Origin: Neoluteolibacter marinus
GTDB lineage: Bacteria; Verrucomicrobiota; Verrucomicrobiia; Verrucomicrobiales; Akkermansiaceae
Reading direction: 5' to 3'
DNA: 64,000 bases
Assembly: GCF_014904755.1 (NCBI RefSeq)
Contig: NZ_JACZFQ010000101.1
Coordinates: forward strand, 45,785-109,784
Shown here: piece by piece, positions 46,851-55,707 of the stretch
How the letters are laid out: every line of letters begins with the position of its first letter
Numbering within the stretch: position 1 is the stretch's first letter
Made by a program: the position numbers and the translations under genes
The notes under the pieces: model-generated
What the model saw: the letters and a program-made list of their open reading frames with translations, nothing else
What the model was told of the DNA's origin: nothing
Database searches by the model: none

Positions 46851-48860
46851 CTACTTCGCCGGCTCCGCGTTGCCGGCCGGAAGCACCTCGCCTCTGGCCT
46901 TCTTCTTCAAAAGCTCCTTCACCGCCAGCACTCCGCCGATCGCCATGAAGGCGAGCGCCATGCCGTAGAACTTGTACAGCGCCGACATCTTGTCGGCGGC
47001 GAAGCCATAGTTGTGAAGGCCGACCCCGAGGAAGTTGACGTGCCACCACGAGAACGCCACGACGATGCCGCCGAAGATCGCGCAAAGGTGCAGGCCCCAT
47101 TCCTTGATGAAGCCGCCGATCCGCGCGTGGAGAATGGCCAACGACCAGAGCACGATCATCAGCGCACCGTTCTCCTTCGGGTCCCAGCCCCAGAAACGAC
47201 CCCACGAATCGTTCGCCCAGATCCCGCCGAGCACCGTGCCGATGAGCGAAAGCACCAGTGTCAGGCATACGCAGCCATAGACCGCGCGGGTGAGCGACCG
47301 CCGCAACGACGCATCGCCACGGTCCAGTCCCACCAGCCGCAGCAGCACATACACCATCGACAACAGCATCGTGATCAGTCCCGCGGCGTAACCGAGCGTG
47401 ATGGTGATCACGTGGATCGTCAGCCAGTAATTCGACCGCAGCACCGCCACCAGCGGATCGAGGTGGTCCTTGCCCTCGAAAACCTCGAAGCGGCGGGCCA
47501 GCACGATCAGGAAGGCCGCGAAGATCGGCGTGATGCCGACCACGAAGCGCTTCTTGGTCATCCACTCGACGGCAAGCCCGAAAGCCACCATTGCCGCACA
47601 GATGAAGATGATCGTGTCGTAGAGGTTCCCGACCGGAGGACGCATCATGATGATCGAGCGCTTCGCGATCGGGATGACCATGTAGACCAAGCCCAAGGCG
47701 AGGAAACCGAAGGTCGTCCAGTAGGCCACGTTGCCGGCGCGCGAGCGCCCGGTGAAGAACATCACCGCCGAAGTCACGGTGGCGAGGAGGAACCAGACCA
47801 GCGCGTAGATGAACCAGTTCTTCTTGAAATAGTCGGCTTCGAGCGGGATCGAGCGGTACTCGCCGCGCGCCTTGGCGCGGACCACGACGCTGTCCTCCAG
47901 CGCCTTGAATTTCTCCCGGAAGACCGGCTCGCCGTCCTTCAACGAGGTGGCGAGGTCTTCCAATAGTTTGATGTCGGTGATCGACTGCTCCGGCTCGCGG
48001 GTGGTGCCGGTGAAGATGTTGAAAATCCGGCCGCCCGCGCTGATCCAATCCTCGTCGTCCTTGTTGGCCGGAGGAAAGAGATTCAAACCGAACTTCGCCG
48101 AATTCGCCGCCTGCTCGATCAGCACGCTGATGGTCTGCACCTCCTGCGACAACGGTTGGCCGTTGTGGGCGTTCTGGAACTCCTGGCGGATCTTCGGGGC
48201 CGCGGCCATCACCTCGCTGACCGGCAGGACCTTGCCCTCGGTCGACGCGGAGGAAGGCAGCAGGCCGTTGCGGGCGAAGTCCATGTAGCCCACCAAGAAC
48301 TCGAAAGTGCGGATGGCGTAGACCTGCTCGAGCGTTTGCTTCTCCAGCGGCTGCAGCAGCTTGGGATCCTGCTGGTTGATCTGATCATACGAGGCACCGA
48401 GCTGCTTGAGCTTCTCGAGTCCTCCCGCGAGGTCGTTGTAGCTGTAGCGGTCGCGACGGCCTTTCACCTCGATCCCGGCGGCAGCGAGGACCTCGGAATT
48501 GTCGACGCGGAAGGTCGGCAGCTCTTTCGCCAGCTCGGGACGGAACAGGCAGTCGAGCATCCAAGCGAGCGGCTTGATGCGGATCGTCTCGCCGCCCTCG
48601 CCGATGATCTCCATCGAGCGGGCGCCGTGCAGACCGAGCATGCTGAAGCCGGCGTAGGTGCCCAGCGGTTTGACCCGGCCGCCGTCCTGCACCGGCAGCA
48701 AGGAGGCGAGGTCCAGCGTTTCCTGGTCCCAAGGCTTGTAATTCGCGACCGTGCGCACGTCGCCCTCGGGGCGATTGTCCTTGATGGCGGTCGAGAGGAT
48801 CCAGCCGACCGCGAGGATCCCGAGGGTGAAGACGATCCAGCGTCCGATGGTGGCATTCAT
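46851..48860 (-). CDS. ccsA: ResC/CcsA-type cytochrome c biogenesis protein with large extracytoplasmic insert
   Basis: A 669-residue inner-membrane protein. After a first helix (residues ~8-24), a soluble region of roughly 310 residues (25-335) precedes the CcsA core. The core has the haem-handling WWD motif WGRFWGWDPKENGALMIVLW and the typical order of hydrophobic helices (VAYWTTFGFLALGLVYMVIP, NYWLTIHVITITLGYAAGL). Classical ResC proteins lack such a large N-terminal insert. System II exports haem and ligates it to CxxCH apocytochromes. It overlaps in operon with ResB: its start lies one base after the ResB stop. ResB lies immediately upstream on the same strand. Confidence 0.9.
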   Translation of the reverse strand: MNATIGRWIVFTLGILAVGWILSTAIKDNRPEGDVRTVANYKPWDQETLDLASLLPVQDGGRVKPLGTYAGFSMLGLHGARSMEIIGEGGETIRIKPLAWMLDCLFRPELAKELPTFRVDNSEVLAAAGIEVKGRRDRYSYNDLAGGLEKLKQLGASYDQINQQDPKLLQPLEKQTLEQVYAIRTFEFLVGYMDFARNGLLPSSASTEGKVLPVSEVMAAAPKIRQEFQNAHNGQPLSQEVQTISVLIEQAANSAKFGLNLFPPANKDDEDWISAGGRIFNIFTGTTREPEQSITDIKLLEDLATSLKDGEPVFREKFKALEDSVVVRAKARGEYRSIPLEADYFKKNWFIYALVWFLLATVTSAVMFFTGRSRAGNVAYWTTFGFLALGLVYMVIPIAKRSIIMMRPPVGNLYDTIIFICAAMVAFGLAVEWMTKKRFVVGITPIFAAFLIVLARRFEVFEGKDHLDPLVAVLRSNYWLTIHVITITLGYAAGLITMLLSMVYVLLRLVGLDRGDASLRRSLTRAVYGCVCLTLVLSLIGTVLGGIWANDSWGRFWGWDPKENGALMIVLWSLAILHARIGGFIKEWGLHLCAIFGGIVVAFSWWHVNFLGVGLHNYGFAADKMSALYKFYGMALAFMAIGGVLAVKELLKKKARGEVLPAGNAEPAK

Positions 48861-48861
48861 A

Positions 48862-50109
48862 TCACGCTTGGGTGGCGGGGTTCGATTTGCGGCGGACCAG
48901 GAAGATCCACAGCTTGCTCACGAAGTGCACGCAGAGGCCGAGGCCGACGACGTAAATACTGTACTCCGGCCACTTGTCGGACGGGTTGCGCACGACTTCA
49001 AATCCGGAGATCGTCGATTCGCCGTCCTGGCCCTGCACGCTGCTCATCATCGTGCGCTGGAAGAAGGTCAGGCCGCCGTAGCGCATCGGCTCGTTCATCT
49101 CGATGAAGACGCTGGACTCGCGGCCGTCCTCGATGCGCGTGATGTCGCTTTCGAAAAGCTTCGGCCGCCGCGTGTTCGGGTGGTTCTTCGAGCGGGCGTC
49201 GTCGAGCCGCACCTGGAACGGCACCGGCCAGACGCGCTTGCGGAGGCTGACGACGAAAGTCCGGCCGTCGGCGATCACGGTGAAGGGCGCGCGCTCGGCC
49301 ACCGCGAGCAGGAAGACCTTGCCGGGTTCGCCGTTGCGCGGCAGCACGCGGGCGTGGAGGCCCGGGGCATCGGCCTCGGTTTCAAGATTCGGGTCCTGCG
49401 AGAGGAGGAACCAGCCGTCCACCACCGGCTCGCCGCGCTGCGGGGCCATGCTGGCGGTCGACATCGGCCGGGCGTTCTGGATGTAGGCCTGGAGCTGCAG
49501 GTCGAAGGGCAAGGCGGGCAGCCGGACGGTGCGGGTCTCGTCCCCCTCGAGGTCCTTGAAATAGGCATCCGTGACGAAATGCACCGGCCCGAGCGGCTTG
49601 CCGTCCTTGACCTCGGTCACTTCGACGACGGTCTCGGTGAAGGCTTCGGCGTAGTCGGCGATGTGCGGGAAGGCGTCGTTCTCCTTCTCGCTGAGCATCA
49701 TCACCCCGCGCTCCTCCTTGAGCTGGGCGACGCCGCCGGCGACGATCATGAAAATGATGCCGAAGTGCGCCATCAGCACGCCCGCGGTCTTCCAGCCCTT
49801 GCGCATGCGGACGATGCCGCCGAGCGTGAGGTTCAGCACCAGCAGGGCGCAGACCCAGTAGCCGCCGGGCAGGGGCGGCAGGTATTTACCGGCCAGATCT
49901 TCGGACAAGACCCCGGCGTCCGGCCAGACGATGAACTTGCTGTAGTGGAAATACTTCTGCAGCGTCATGTGCAGGCCGGCATCGACCTGTTCCATGGTCG
50001 CAAGCCAGGTTTCGACCATCAGGATGACCAGCAGCGTGGTCGCGAGGCCGAGTCCCGACAGCAGATTGAAAATGCGGACGGGGATGGACGGCGGATCGGC
50101 GGGACTCAT
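48862..50109 (-). CDS. ccs1: ResB/Ccs1-like cytochrome c biogenesis protein
   Basis: A 415-residue membrane protein with about four hydrophobic segments (residues ~12-35, ~82-102, ~108-128 and ~380-405) and a large extracytoplasmic region between the third and fourth. Recognisable family pieces are FNLLSGLGLATTLLVILMVE, GVLMAHFGIIFMIVAGGVAQ and RYGGLTFFQRTMMSSVQGQ. ResB with ResC forms the System II cytochrome c synthase. The gene order ResB-ResC with a one-base gap supports a complex. A short lipoprotein gene precedes it by 33 bases on the same strand and probably belongs to the same operon. Confidence 0.9.
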   Translation of the reverse strand: MSPADPPSIPVRIFNLLSGLGLATTLLVILMVETWLATMEQVDAGLHMTLQKYFHYSKFIVWPDAGVLSEDLAGKYLPPLPGGYWVCALLVLNLTLGGIVRMRKGWKTAGVLMAHFGIIFMIVAGGVAQLKEERGVMMLSEKENDAFPHIADYAEAFTETVVEVTEVKDGKPLGPVHFVTDAYFKDLEGDETRTVRLPALPFDLQLQAYIQNARPMSTASMAPQRGEPVVDGWFLLSQDPNLETEADAPGLHARVLPRNGEPGKVFLLAVAERAPFTVIADGRTFVVSLRKRVWPVPFQVRLDDARSKNHPNTRRPKLFESDITRIEDGRESSVFIEMNEPMRYGGLTFFQRTMMSSVQGQDGESTISGFEVVRNPSDKWPEYSIYVVGLGLCVHFVSKLWIFLVRRKSNPATQA

Positions 50110-50142
50110 CGGGGCGGCAGGTTACGGAATGCGGGCGAAAGG

Positions 50143-50733
50143 TCATTCACCCCGTTTGCGGAGCGTGGCGGCGAAGGTTTTCAGTGCCTCCTTTTGCGCC
50201 GCGACCTCGTCGGCGGGGCCGGTCATTTTCACGGTGATGATCCGTCCCGCATCCTCGGCGATCAGGCCATACAACGCCTGGTTCGAGCGCGGCGGCTGGC
50301 CCATGCCGGGCAAGTAGTCGCCGGTGGCCTCCACCCACACGCCCTTGGCGCCGGTGACCTCGCCTTTTTCCAGGGCATCGATGCCCGCCTGGTCGAGCGC
50401 GGCGGCGCCGAACTGGCCGAGCCAGCGGTTGACGTTGCTGGGGATGTCGCCCGCCGACATGCCGACGGCGATCTCGCTGCCGGTGCCAAAGCGGTAACTG
50501 AGCAGGCGGAACGACGACGGCGGCTGCGCAAGCCAGTCGGACGGAACCACCCCGGCGATGAACGGGCCGGTGCCCGGCGGCTGGAAGCGGTCGTTGCTGG
50601 TCGCGTCGACCCGGGGGTTCTCGTCGATCATCGTCAGCGGACGGCTCTCGTCGACGGTCACTTCAGCCGGCTTGTCGCAGGCCGCCAGCAGCAGCGCCAG
50701 CGCGCCGCAAGCCGTGAATCCCGGGGTTCTCAT
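50143..50733 (-). CDS. lipoprotein in the cytochrome c biogenesis operon
   Basis: A 196-residue predicted lipoprotein: MRTPGFTACGALALLLAACDKP with lipobox LAAC and an Asp at +2. The mature part (PFIAGVVPSDWLAQPPSSFR, then SNVNRWLGQFGAAALDQAG, then IITVKMTGPADEVAAQKEAL) is alpha/beta with a conserved-looking helical end FAATLRKRGE. I do not recognise the family, though similar proteins near ResB/ResC in related genomes are plausible. ATG 50733 gives the signal peptide; an upstream open frame has no homology. Being first of a three-gene unit, it may be a periplasmic accessory or chaperone for cytochrome maturation. Confidence 0.78.
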   Translation of the reverse strand: MRTPGFTACGALALLLAACDKPAEVTVDESRPLTMIDENPRVDATSNDRFQPPGTGPFIAGVVPSDWLAQPPSSFRLLSYRFGTGSEIAVGMSAGDIPSNVNRWLGQFGAAALDQAGIDALEKGEVTGAKGVWVEATGDYLPGMGQPPRSNQALYGLIAEDAGRIITVKMTGPADEVAAQKEALKTFAATLRKRGE

Positions 50734-50833
50734 CGCGCTGCCGATAACCGTGCGATTCGCGACGCGCAAGGGCATTCCGGCCCGCTTCTTTCCGCTTTCC
50801 GGGGTCAACATGCCTCCCCTACGGTGCCCCCAC

Positions 50834-51715
50834 GTGAGCGCTATCCGCTATTTCAACCGCCACCGTAACCAACTCGAAACCGAGCAGGTCTACGGCGAGG
50901 GCTTCCTGAAATTCAGCTACCAGAACCCGCTCGGCGCCTTGCCGCTGCACGTGATGGTCAAGCGCGCCGGCTTTTCCCGCTGGTATGGCAAGCGGATGGA
51001 CGACCCCGCCACCCGGGCGAAAATCGCGCCCTTCATCGCCAAATACGGCCTCGATCCGGCGGAATTCGCCGATTCGCCGGAGAGCTACGCCAGCTTCAAC
51101 GAGTTCTTTTACCGCAAGCTCAAGCCCGAAGCGCGGCCGATTGCAGACGCCAAGGCCGTCTTCCCCGCCGACGGCCGTCATCTCGGATTTCAAAAGGCCA
51201 GCGGGATCGAGGGAGTTTTCGTCAAAGGCCAGAAATTCGACCTCGGCCGGCTGCTCGGCGACGACTCGCTGGCATCGCGCTATGCCGACGGCTCGCTGGT
51301 GCTGTCGCGGCTGTGCCCGGTCGACTACCACCGCTTCCACTTCCCGGCCACCGGCACGCCCGGCGAGGTGAAACTGCTCAACGGCCCGCTGTTCTCCGTC
51401 TCGCCGATCGCCCTGCGGCGGAACCTCGGCTACCTGTGGGAGAACAAGCGCACGCTCACCAAGCTGACAACAAGCGCCATCGGCACGGTGCTGCTGCTGG
51501 AAATCGGCGCCACCTGCGTCGGCTCGATCCTGCAAACCTTCACCCCCGGCCAGCCGGTGCAGAAGGGCGACGAAAAGGGTTACTTCGCCTTCGGCGGGTC
51601 CTCGACGATCACGATCTTCGAGCCCGGCGCGGTGACGCTGGCCGAGGACCTGGTGAAATGGTCGTCCGAGCAAACCGAGCTCTACGCCAAGGTCGGCACG
51701 GCGATGGCTGAGTAA
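50834..51715 (+). CDS. psd: phosphatidylserine decarboxylase
   Basis: Makes phosphatidylethanolamine from phosphatidylserine; a pyruvoyl enzyme formed by self-cleavage. The 293-residue sequence has the archetypal order: FYRKLKPEARPIAD, then LCPVDYHRFHFPATG (catalytic His), NGPLFSVSPIALRR, GATCVGSILQTF and the cleavage motif FGGSST near 261-266. The commonest cleavage motif is LGST; here it reads GGSS, a form seen in some PSD subfamilies. GTG at 50834 gives a normal N-terminus; an in-frame ATG at 50810 is also possible. It starts 100 bases beyond the divergent lipoprotein gene. No pssA gene is adjacent. Confidence 0.9.
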   Translation: MSAIRYFNRHRNQLETEQVYGEGFLKFSYQNPLGALPLHVMVKRAGFSRWYGKRMDDPATRAKIAPFIAKYGLDPAEFADSPESYASFNEFFYRKLKPEARPIADAKAVFPADGRHLGFQKASGIEGVFVKGQKFDLGRLLGDDSLASRYADGSLVLSRLCPVDYHRFHFPATGTPGEVKLLNGPLFSVSPIALRRNLGYLWENKRTLTKLTTSAIGTVLLLEIGATCVGSILQTFTPGQPVQKGDEKGYFAFGGSSTITIFEPGAVTLAEDLVKWSSEQTELYAKVGTAMAE

Positions 51716-51795
51716 TCGGGAGACACCACCTCGGTGGCAATTGACTCATGCGTAAAACACCGGGGTTTTCCAGACGCGGCACTCACACGATACAT

Positions 51796-52479
51796 CTAGG
51801 CGACATGCTGTGACAAGAAGCCGAAAAGGAAGATCAAGATCAGACACGAGAGGAAAGAAAACGTCATCCTCAGCCACCGCATCTGCTCTCTCCGACGTTC
51901 TGCAATCCAGGCGCTCATCAATCCAATCGCGGGCGACGAAATCAGAAAAAACAGCGTCAGAACGCGAATAACCTCCTGCCCGAGGATTCCTTCCAAAGCT
52001 GGCATCCGGATCCCCAAGCATGCACCCGCCCCGACGAGCGGCAGGGCGGTTAGAATGGTAAACCAGGGAACACGTTCACTTGCGCCGAAGTGCAACCAAT
52101 CCCCCGAAGGAATCACCTTCATCGGTTCGACCGCGGCGACCCATTCGAACACCCATGCCGAACAGGATTCCCCGGGGCCAAGCAGCACCTCGGATTTCAA
52201 TCTCCGGTATTCGCCCCCTTGCAACTCCCCCGCTGACAGCCCCTCGAACTCGTCGAGTTCCCTCAACAATTTCGGCCCCACCTTAAAAACGTCTCCCCTC
52301 ACCTTCCCGGCACCCTCATCCAAGACCAGACCCGGATACCATGAGATGGCGTAGAGGTACCCTCGCACGAACCCCTCCCCCACGAACTCCGCGCCTTCCA
52401 TCCGGAAGGCATTCGAGCCGCCGCGGCGGAGGGTGCCGTAGACGAATACCAGCTCAGACCCGTTGTCCGACTTCGTCAT
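51796..52479 (-). CDS. GGCT-like protein with C-terminal membrane segments
   Basis: A 227-residue protein. The N-terminal half fits the gamma-glutamylcyclotransferase-like (AIG2/GGCT) fold: VYGTLRRGGSNAFRMEGAEF with the YGTLRxG substrate-binding motif, then ISWYPGLVLDEGAG and the acidic LRELDEFEGL. The second half is unusual: three hydrophobic helices (FTILTALPLVGAGACLGI, VIRVLTLFFLISSPAIGLM, MTFSFLSCLILIFLFGFL), which would anchor it to the membrane. Its ATG lies 25 bases before the end of obgE, so the two genes overlap. Function unknown; glutathione-like chemistry is only a family suggestion. Confidence 0.78.
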   Translation of the reverse strand: MTKSDNGSELVFVYGTLRRGGSNAFRMEGAEFVGEGFVRGYLYAISWYPGLVLDEGAGKVRGDVFKVGPKLLRELDEFEGLSAGELQGGEYRRLKSEVLLGPGESCSAWVFEWVAAVEPMKVIPSGDWLHFGASERVPWFTILTALPLVGAGACLGIRMPALEGILGQEVIRVLTLFFLISSPAIGLMSAWIAERRREQMRWLRMTFSFLSCLILIFLFGFLSQHVA

Positions 52480-53500
52480 TGAGGTAGAGCTTCAGGTCAT
52501 CGAGCCCTTCCTCCAGTTCGGCGGAGATCGGGATGACCCGCACTTTCGGGAAGCGCTGTTCGAAGGCCTTCAGGTTCTCCTCGGCACCGTCCATGTCCAT
52601 TTTGTTGGCGACGACCATCCACGGAAAGCGGCCGAGCTCCTCGTCGTACTCGCTGATCTCCTTGCGCAGGATCTGCACGTCGGAAATCGGGTCGCGGCCC
52701 TCGCTGCCGGCCATGTCGACGACGAACATCAGCAGGCGGCAGCGGGTGATGTGGCGCAGGAATTCGTGGCCGAGGCCGCGGTTCTCGTGCGCGCCCTCGA
52801 TCAGCCCCGGGATGTCGGCGACGGTGCAGCGGCGGAATCCGCCGAACTCGACCACCCCGACCGAGGGTTGGAGCGTGGTGAAGGGATAGGCCGCCACCTT
52901 CGGGTGGGCGTGGGAGAGCTTGCCGAGCAGCGTCGACTTGCCGGCATTCGGGAAACCGACCAAGCCGGCATCGGCGATGCGACGGAGCTCGAAATAGTAG
53001 ACCCCGAACTCGCCTTCCTCGCCGGGCGTCGACTCGGTCGGTGCGCGGTGCGTCGGGGTGGCGAAGTTCGAGTTCCCCATCCCGCCCTTGCCGCCCTTGC
53101 ACAGCACGAACTTGTCGCCGTACTCAGTGAGGTCGGCGACCGGTTCCAGGTCGATCCCCTCGTCGCTGCGCTCCATTTCGACCGCCTCCTGGATGGTTTC
53201 GGCGGTGCACTTGTAGACCACCGTGCCGGGCGGGACCTTGGCGATGATGTTCTTGCCGCCCTTGCCGGTCTTGCGGATGCCGCCGCCGTGGCCGCCGGCC
53301 TTGGCGATGAGCTTCGGGTCGTAGTGGAACTGGCGCAGGTTGTCGGTCGACGGGTCGACCTCCAGGATCACGTCGCCGCCCTTGCCGCCGTCGCCGCCGT
53401 CCGGCCCGCCGCGGGGGACGTACTTTTCGCGGCGGAACGACACGGCGCCGTTCCCGCCGTCGCCGGCCTTGGCGAAGATGCGGATGTGATCGATGAACAT
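52454..53500 (-). CDS. obgE: GTPase Obg/CgtA
   Basis: A conserved GTPase involved in 50S assembly and stress signalling. The glycine-rich Obg fold covers about 1-158 (FAKAGDGGNGAVSFRREKYV, GGPDGGDGGKGGDV). The G domain follows, with P-loop GFPNAGKST (about 167-175), switch II DIPGLIEGAHENRGLG and NKMD. A short C-terminal stretch ends the 348-residue protein. Length is normal for Obg. It lies 37 bases downstream of the MATE gene on the same strand and overlaps the GGCT-like gene. Confidence 0.97.
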   Translation of the reverse strand: MFIDHIRIFAKAGDGGNGAVSFRREKYVPRGGPDGGDGGKGGDVILEVDPSTDNLRQFHYDPKLIAKAGGHGGGIRKTGKGGKNIIAKVPPGTVVYKCTAETIQEAVEMERSDEGIDLEPVADLTEYGDKFVLCKGGKGGMGNSNFATPTHRAPTESTPGEEGEFGVYYFELRRIADAGLVGFPNAGKSTLLGKLSHAHPKVAAYPFTTLQPSVGVVEFGGFRRCTVADIPGLIEGAHENRGLGHEFLRHITRCRLLMFVVDMAGSEGRDPISDVQILRKEISEYDEELGRFPWMVVANKMDMDGAEENLKAFEQRFPKVRVIPISAELEEGLDDLKLYLNDEVGQRV

Positions 53501-53537
53501 GGCGGGATGAAATGCGGGAACGGCTCAATGCGCCAGC

Positions 53538-54959
53538 TTACACCTTCGCGTCCAGCCATTTCCCGCGGAAGTGGACCCACGCGAAGACCATCGCCTGGGT
53601 CAGCAGGTCGAGGGCGAACACGACCCATACCACCCGCAGGTCGAACCAGTCGCGGTCGTTGAAAAACCACAGCACCCCGATCCGGTAGAAAATCATGCTG
53701 CCGAAGGACCAGCGCATCACGATCCCCGTGGCACCCGCGCCGCGCATCGAGGTCTTGAGGATGATGCAGGTGGCGAAAAACGGCTGGGCCACCGCACAGA
53801 TCAGCACCAGCGGCGACGCGAGTTGCTGGTGGAGGCCGCTGCCCGGCGCCATCAGGGCGATCAGCTGGTCGCGGCCGAAGACGAAGACCAGCCCCATGCC
53901 CATCATCAGCGCCGCGGCGACTTTCCAACAAAGCCGCACCGACCGCACCGCCATCTCGCGGGAACCCGCGCCCAGGTACTGGCCGACCAGCGCGGCACCC
54001 GCCGTGGCGATCGCCCAGCCGGGAAGGAAGCTCATCGACTCCACCCGGATCGCGAGGATGTGCGCACCGAGGTTCCCCTCGCCCGGCAAGGTGGCGATGA
54101 CGTGGATCCCGTAGGCGTGGATGCCCCACATGAAGGCGATCTCCAGCGCCTGCGGGGCGCCGACCCGCAGGATCCGCGCCATCGTCTCGCGGTGCGCCCG
54201 CAGGCCTTCCAGGGTCCATCGCAAGACGCCGTGCTTGCGCGCCAGCAGTACCCCGACGGTTAGCAGGCCCGCCATCCAGCCGCTGATGGTGCCGATCGCA
54301 ATCCCGGCGATGCCATGCCCGCCGAATGGCTCCGGACCGAGCGCCAGCAGGCCGCTGACGACCATGTTCACCCCGTTCACGACGCACATGCCGATGAAGG
54401 GCGTGCGGGTGTCCCCGGCACCGCGAAGGGCGGCATTGATCGCGAACATCGCCCCGCCGAAGGGCGCGGAAAGAGCCAGCCAGCGGAGGTAAATCGTGGC
54501 GTAGCCGGCGGCCTCCGGGCTGAGCCCGATGGCGCGGACCAACTGGGGAATGCCCGCCTGCAGCACCAGCAGGGAAATCACCCCGGCCGCGGTGCCGAGC
54601 CAGACGCCCTGGCCCAGGCCGCGGTTCGCCAGCTTGGGGTCGCCGGCCCCGGTGGCGCGCGACACGAGTGCCATCACGCCGGTGGCCACGGCGCCCTGGA
54701 GGATGTTGAAGAACCACCCGACGTAGCCGCCGAGGCCCATCGCATCGAGGATCGCGACCCGATCCGAGACCTCGCCGATGCGGCCGGAGATCAGCAGGTC
54801 GGTGAAGCCGACGCAAAACGCCAGCACCTGCTCGAGCAGCGGCCAGACGGCCAGCACCGCGACCTGGCGCGGCAGCGACAACCCGGCCAGCCGTCCTCCG
54901 AGCATCATCTCCGGAACCGCCCGCTGGCTTGCCTCGACACTCGCACCCGGTTTCGACAT
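53538..54959 (-). CDS. MATE family efflux transporter
   Basis: A 473-residue inner-membrane protein with about twelve hydrophobic segments in two halves, as in NorM-type multidrug exporters. Landmarks: SLPRQVAVLAVWPLLEQVLA at the N-terminus, VATGVMALVSRATGAGDPKL (first inter-domain stretch), AMFAINAALRGAGDTRTPF with the family P-x-x-G-D-T motif, and VESMSFLPGWAIATAGAALV in the second half. Family members expel cationic drugs in exchange for sodium or protons. Located upstream of obgE with 37 bases between. Substrate unknown. Start ATG at 54959. Confidence 0.92.
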   Translation of the reverse strand: MSKPGASVEASQRAVPEMMLGGRLAGLSLPRQVAVLAVWPLLEQVLAFCVGFTDLLISGRIGEVSDRVAILDAMGLGGYVGWFFNILQGAVATGVMALVSRATGAGDPKLANRGLGQGVWLGTAAGVISLLVLQAGIPQLVRAIGLSPEAAGYATIYLRWLALSAPFGGAMFAINAALRGAGDTRTPFIGMCVVNGVNMVVSGLLALGPEPFGGHGIAGIAIGTISGWMAGLLTVGVLLARKHGVLRWTLEGLRAHRETMARILRVGAPQALEIAFMWGIHAYGIHVIATLPGEGNLGAHILAIRVESMSFLPGWAIATAGAALVGQYLGAGSREMAVRSVRLCWKVAAALMMGMGLVFVFGRDQLIALMAPGSGLHQQLASPLVLICAVAQPFFATCIILKTSMRGAGATGIVMRWSFGSMIFYRIGVLWFFNDRDWFDLRVVWVVFALDLLTQAMVFAWVHFRGKWLDAKV

Positions 54960-55059
54960 CGCTGGCGGCGATGCCTAACGGTTGGACCGGTGCATTTCAA
55001 CCGCCGTTGCAAGGATTCACGTTGGCGAAACGCCATGGTGGGAGTAATTTCCAACAACC

Positions 55060-55620
55060 ATGAGCGACCCCGAGACCGACACCCCGATCGACCTGCAAGG
55101 CAAGATCCTGCTGGCCGACCCGTCGCTCCATGATGGCATTTTCGACCGCTCGGTGATCCTGCTGGCCGACCACTCGGCCGAGGAAGGCGCCTTCGGGCTG
55201 ATCCTCAATCACCCGACCGGCCACGTCGTCGGGGAATTCCTCAAGGACGATGCCTTCGAGCCGCTCAAGAACATCGCCGTCCACCTTGGCGGCCCGGTTT
55301 CGAAAGAGCACCTGACCTTCTCCGCCTTCTGGTGGACCCAGGAAGACCACCTGAAGTGGCATGTCCGGATCCCGGTCGAGCAGGCGGTCAAGCGCAGCCG
55401 CCAGCCGGGCACGCTGGTCAGGGCCTTCGTCGGCTACTCGGGGTGGACCGCCGGCCAGCTCGAGGGCGAAATCCGGCGCAACTCGTGGATCACCACCCGC
55501 CCGACCGCGGCGCTGCTCGGACAGTCGCACGACAAGGACCTGTGGGCCGAAATCCTGCGCTCGATGTCGCCCTATCACCGGATTCTCGCCGAAGCGCCGG
55601 AGAACCCGCGGGCCAACTGA
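55060..55620 (+). CDS. AlgH/YqgE family protein (UPF0301)
   Basis: A 186-residue cytoplasmic protein. The family pattern: [19 protein letters not shown] early, [10 protein letters not shown] in the centre (the conserved NHP/NRP loop), [13 protein letters not shown] and [19 protein letters not shown] later. YqgE/AlgH is widespread; function is not firmly known, although it was linked to alginate production in Pseudomonas. ATG 55060. It stands 100 bases from the divergent MATE gene and 87 bases upstream of metX; the order may be fortuitous. Confidence 0.92.
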   Translation: MSDPETDTPIDLQGKILLADPSLHDGIFDRSVILLADHSAEEGAFGLILNHPTGHVVGEFLKDDAFEPLKNIAVHLGGPVSKEHLTFSAFWWTQEDHLKWHVRIPVEQAVKRSRQPGTLVRAFVGYSGWTAGQLEGEIRRNSWITTRPTAALLGQSHDKDLWAEILRSMSPYHRILAEAPENPRAN

Positions 55621-55707
55621 GCGCGCCGGCCCTGCCCCCCGGGGTGACGCGCCGCCAGCCTGATTCCGCTGGCCAAGACCCTTGACGCAGCCTAGACCCG
55701 GCCCGCC

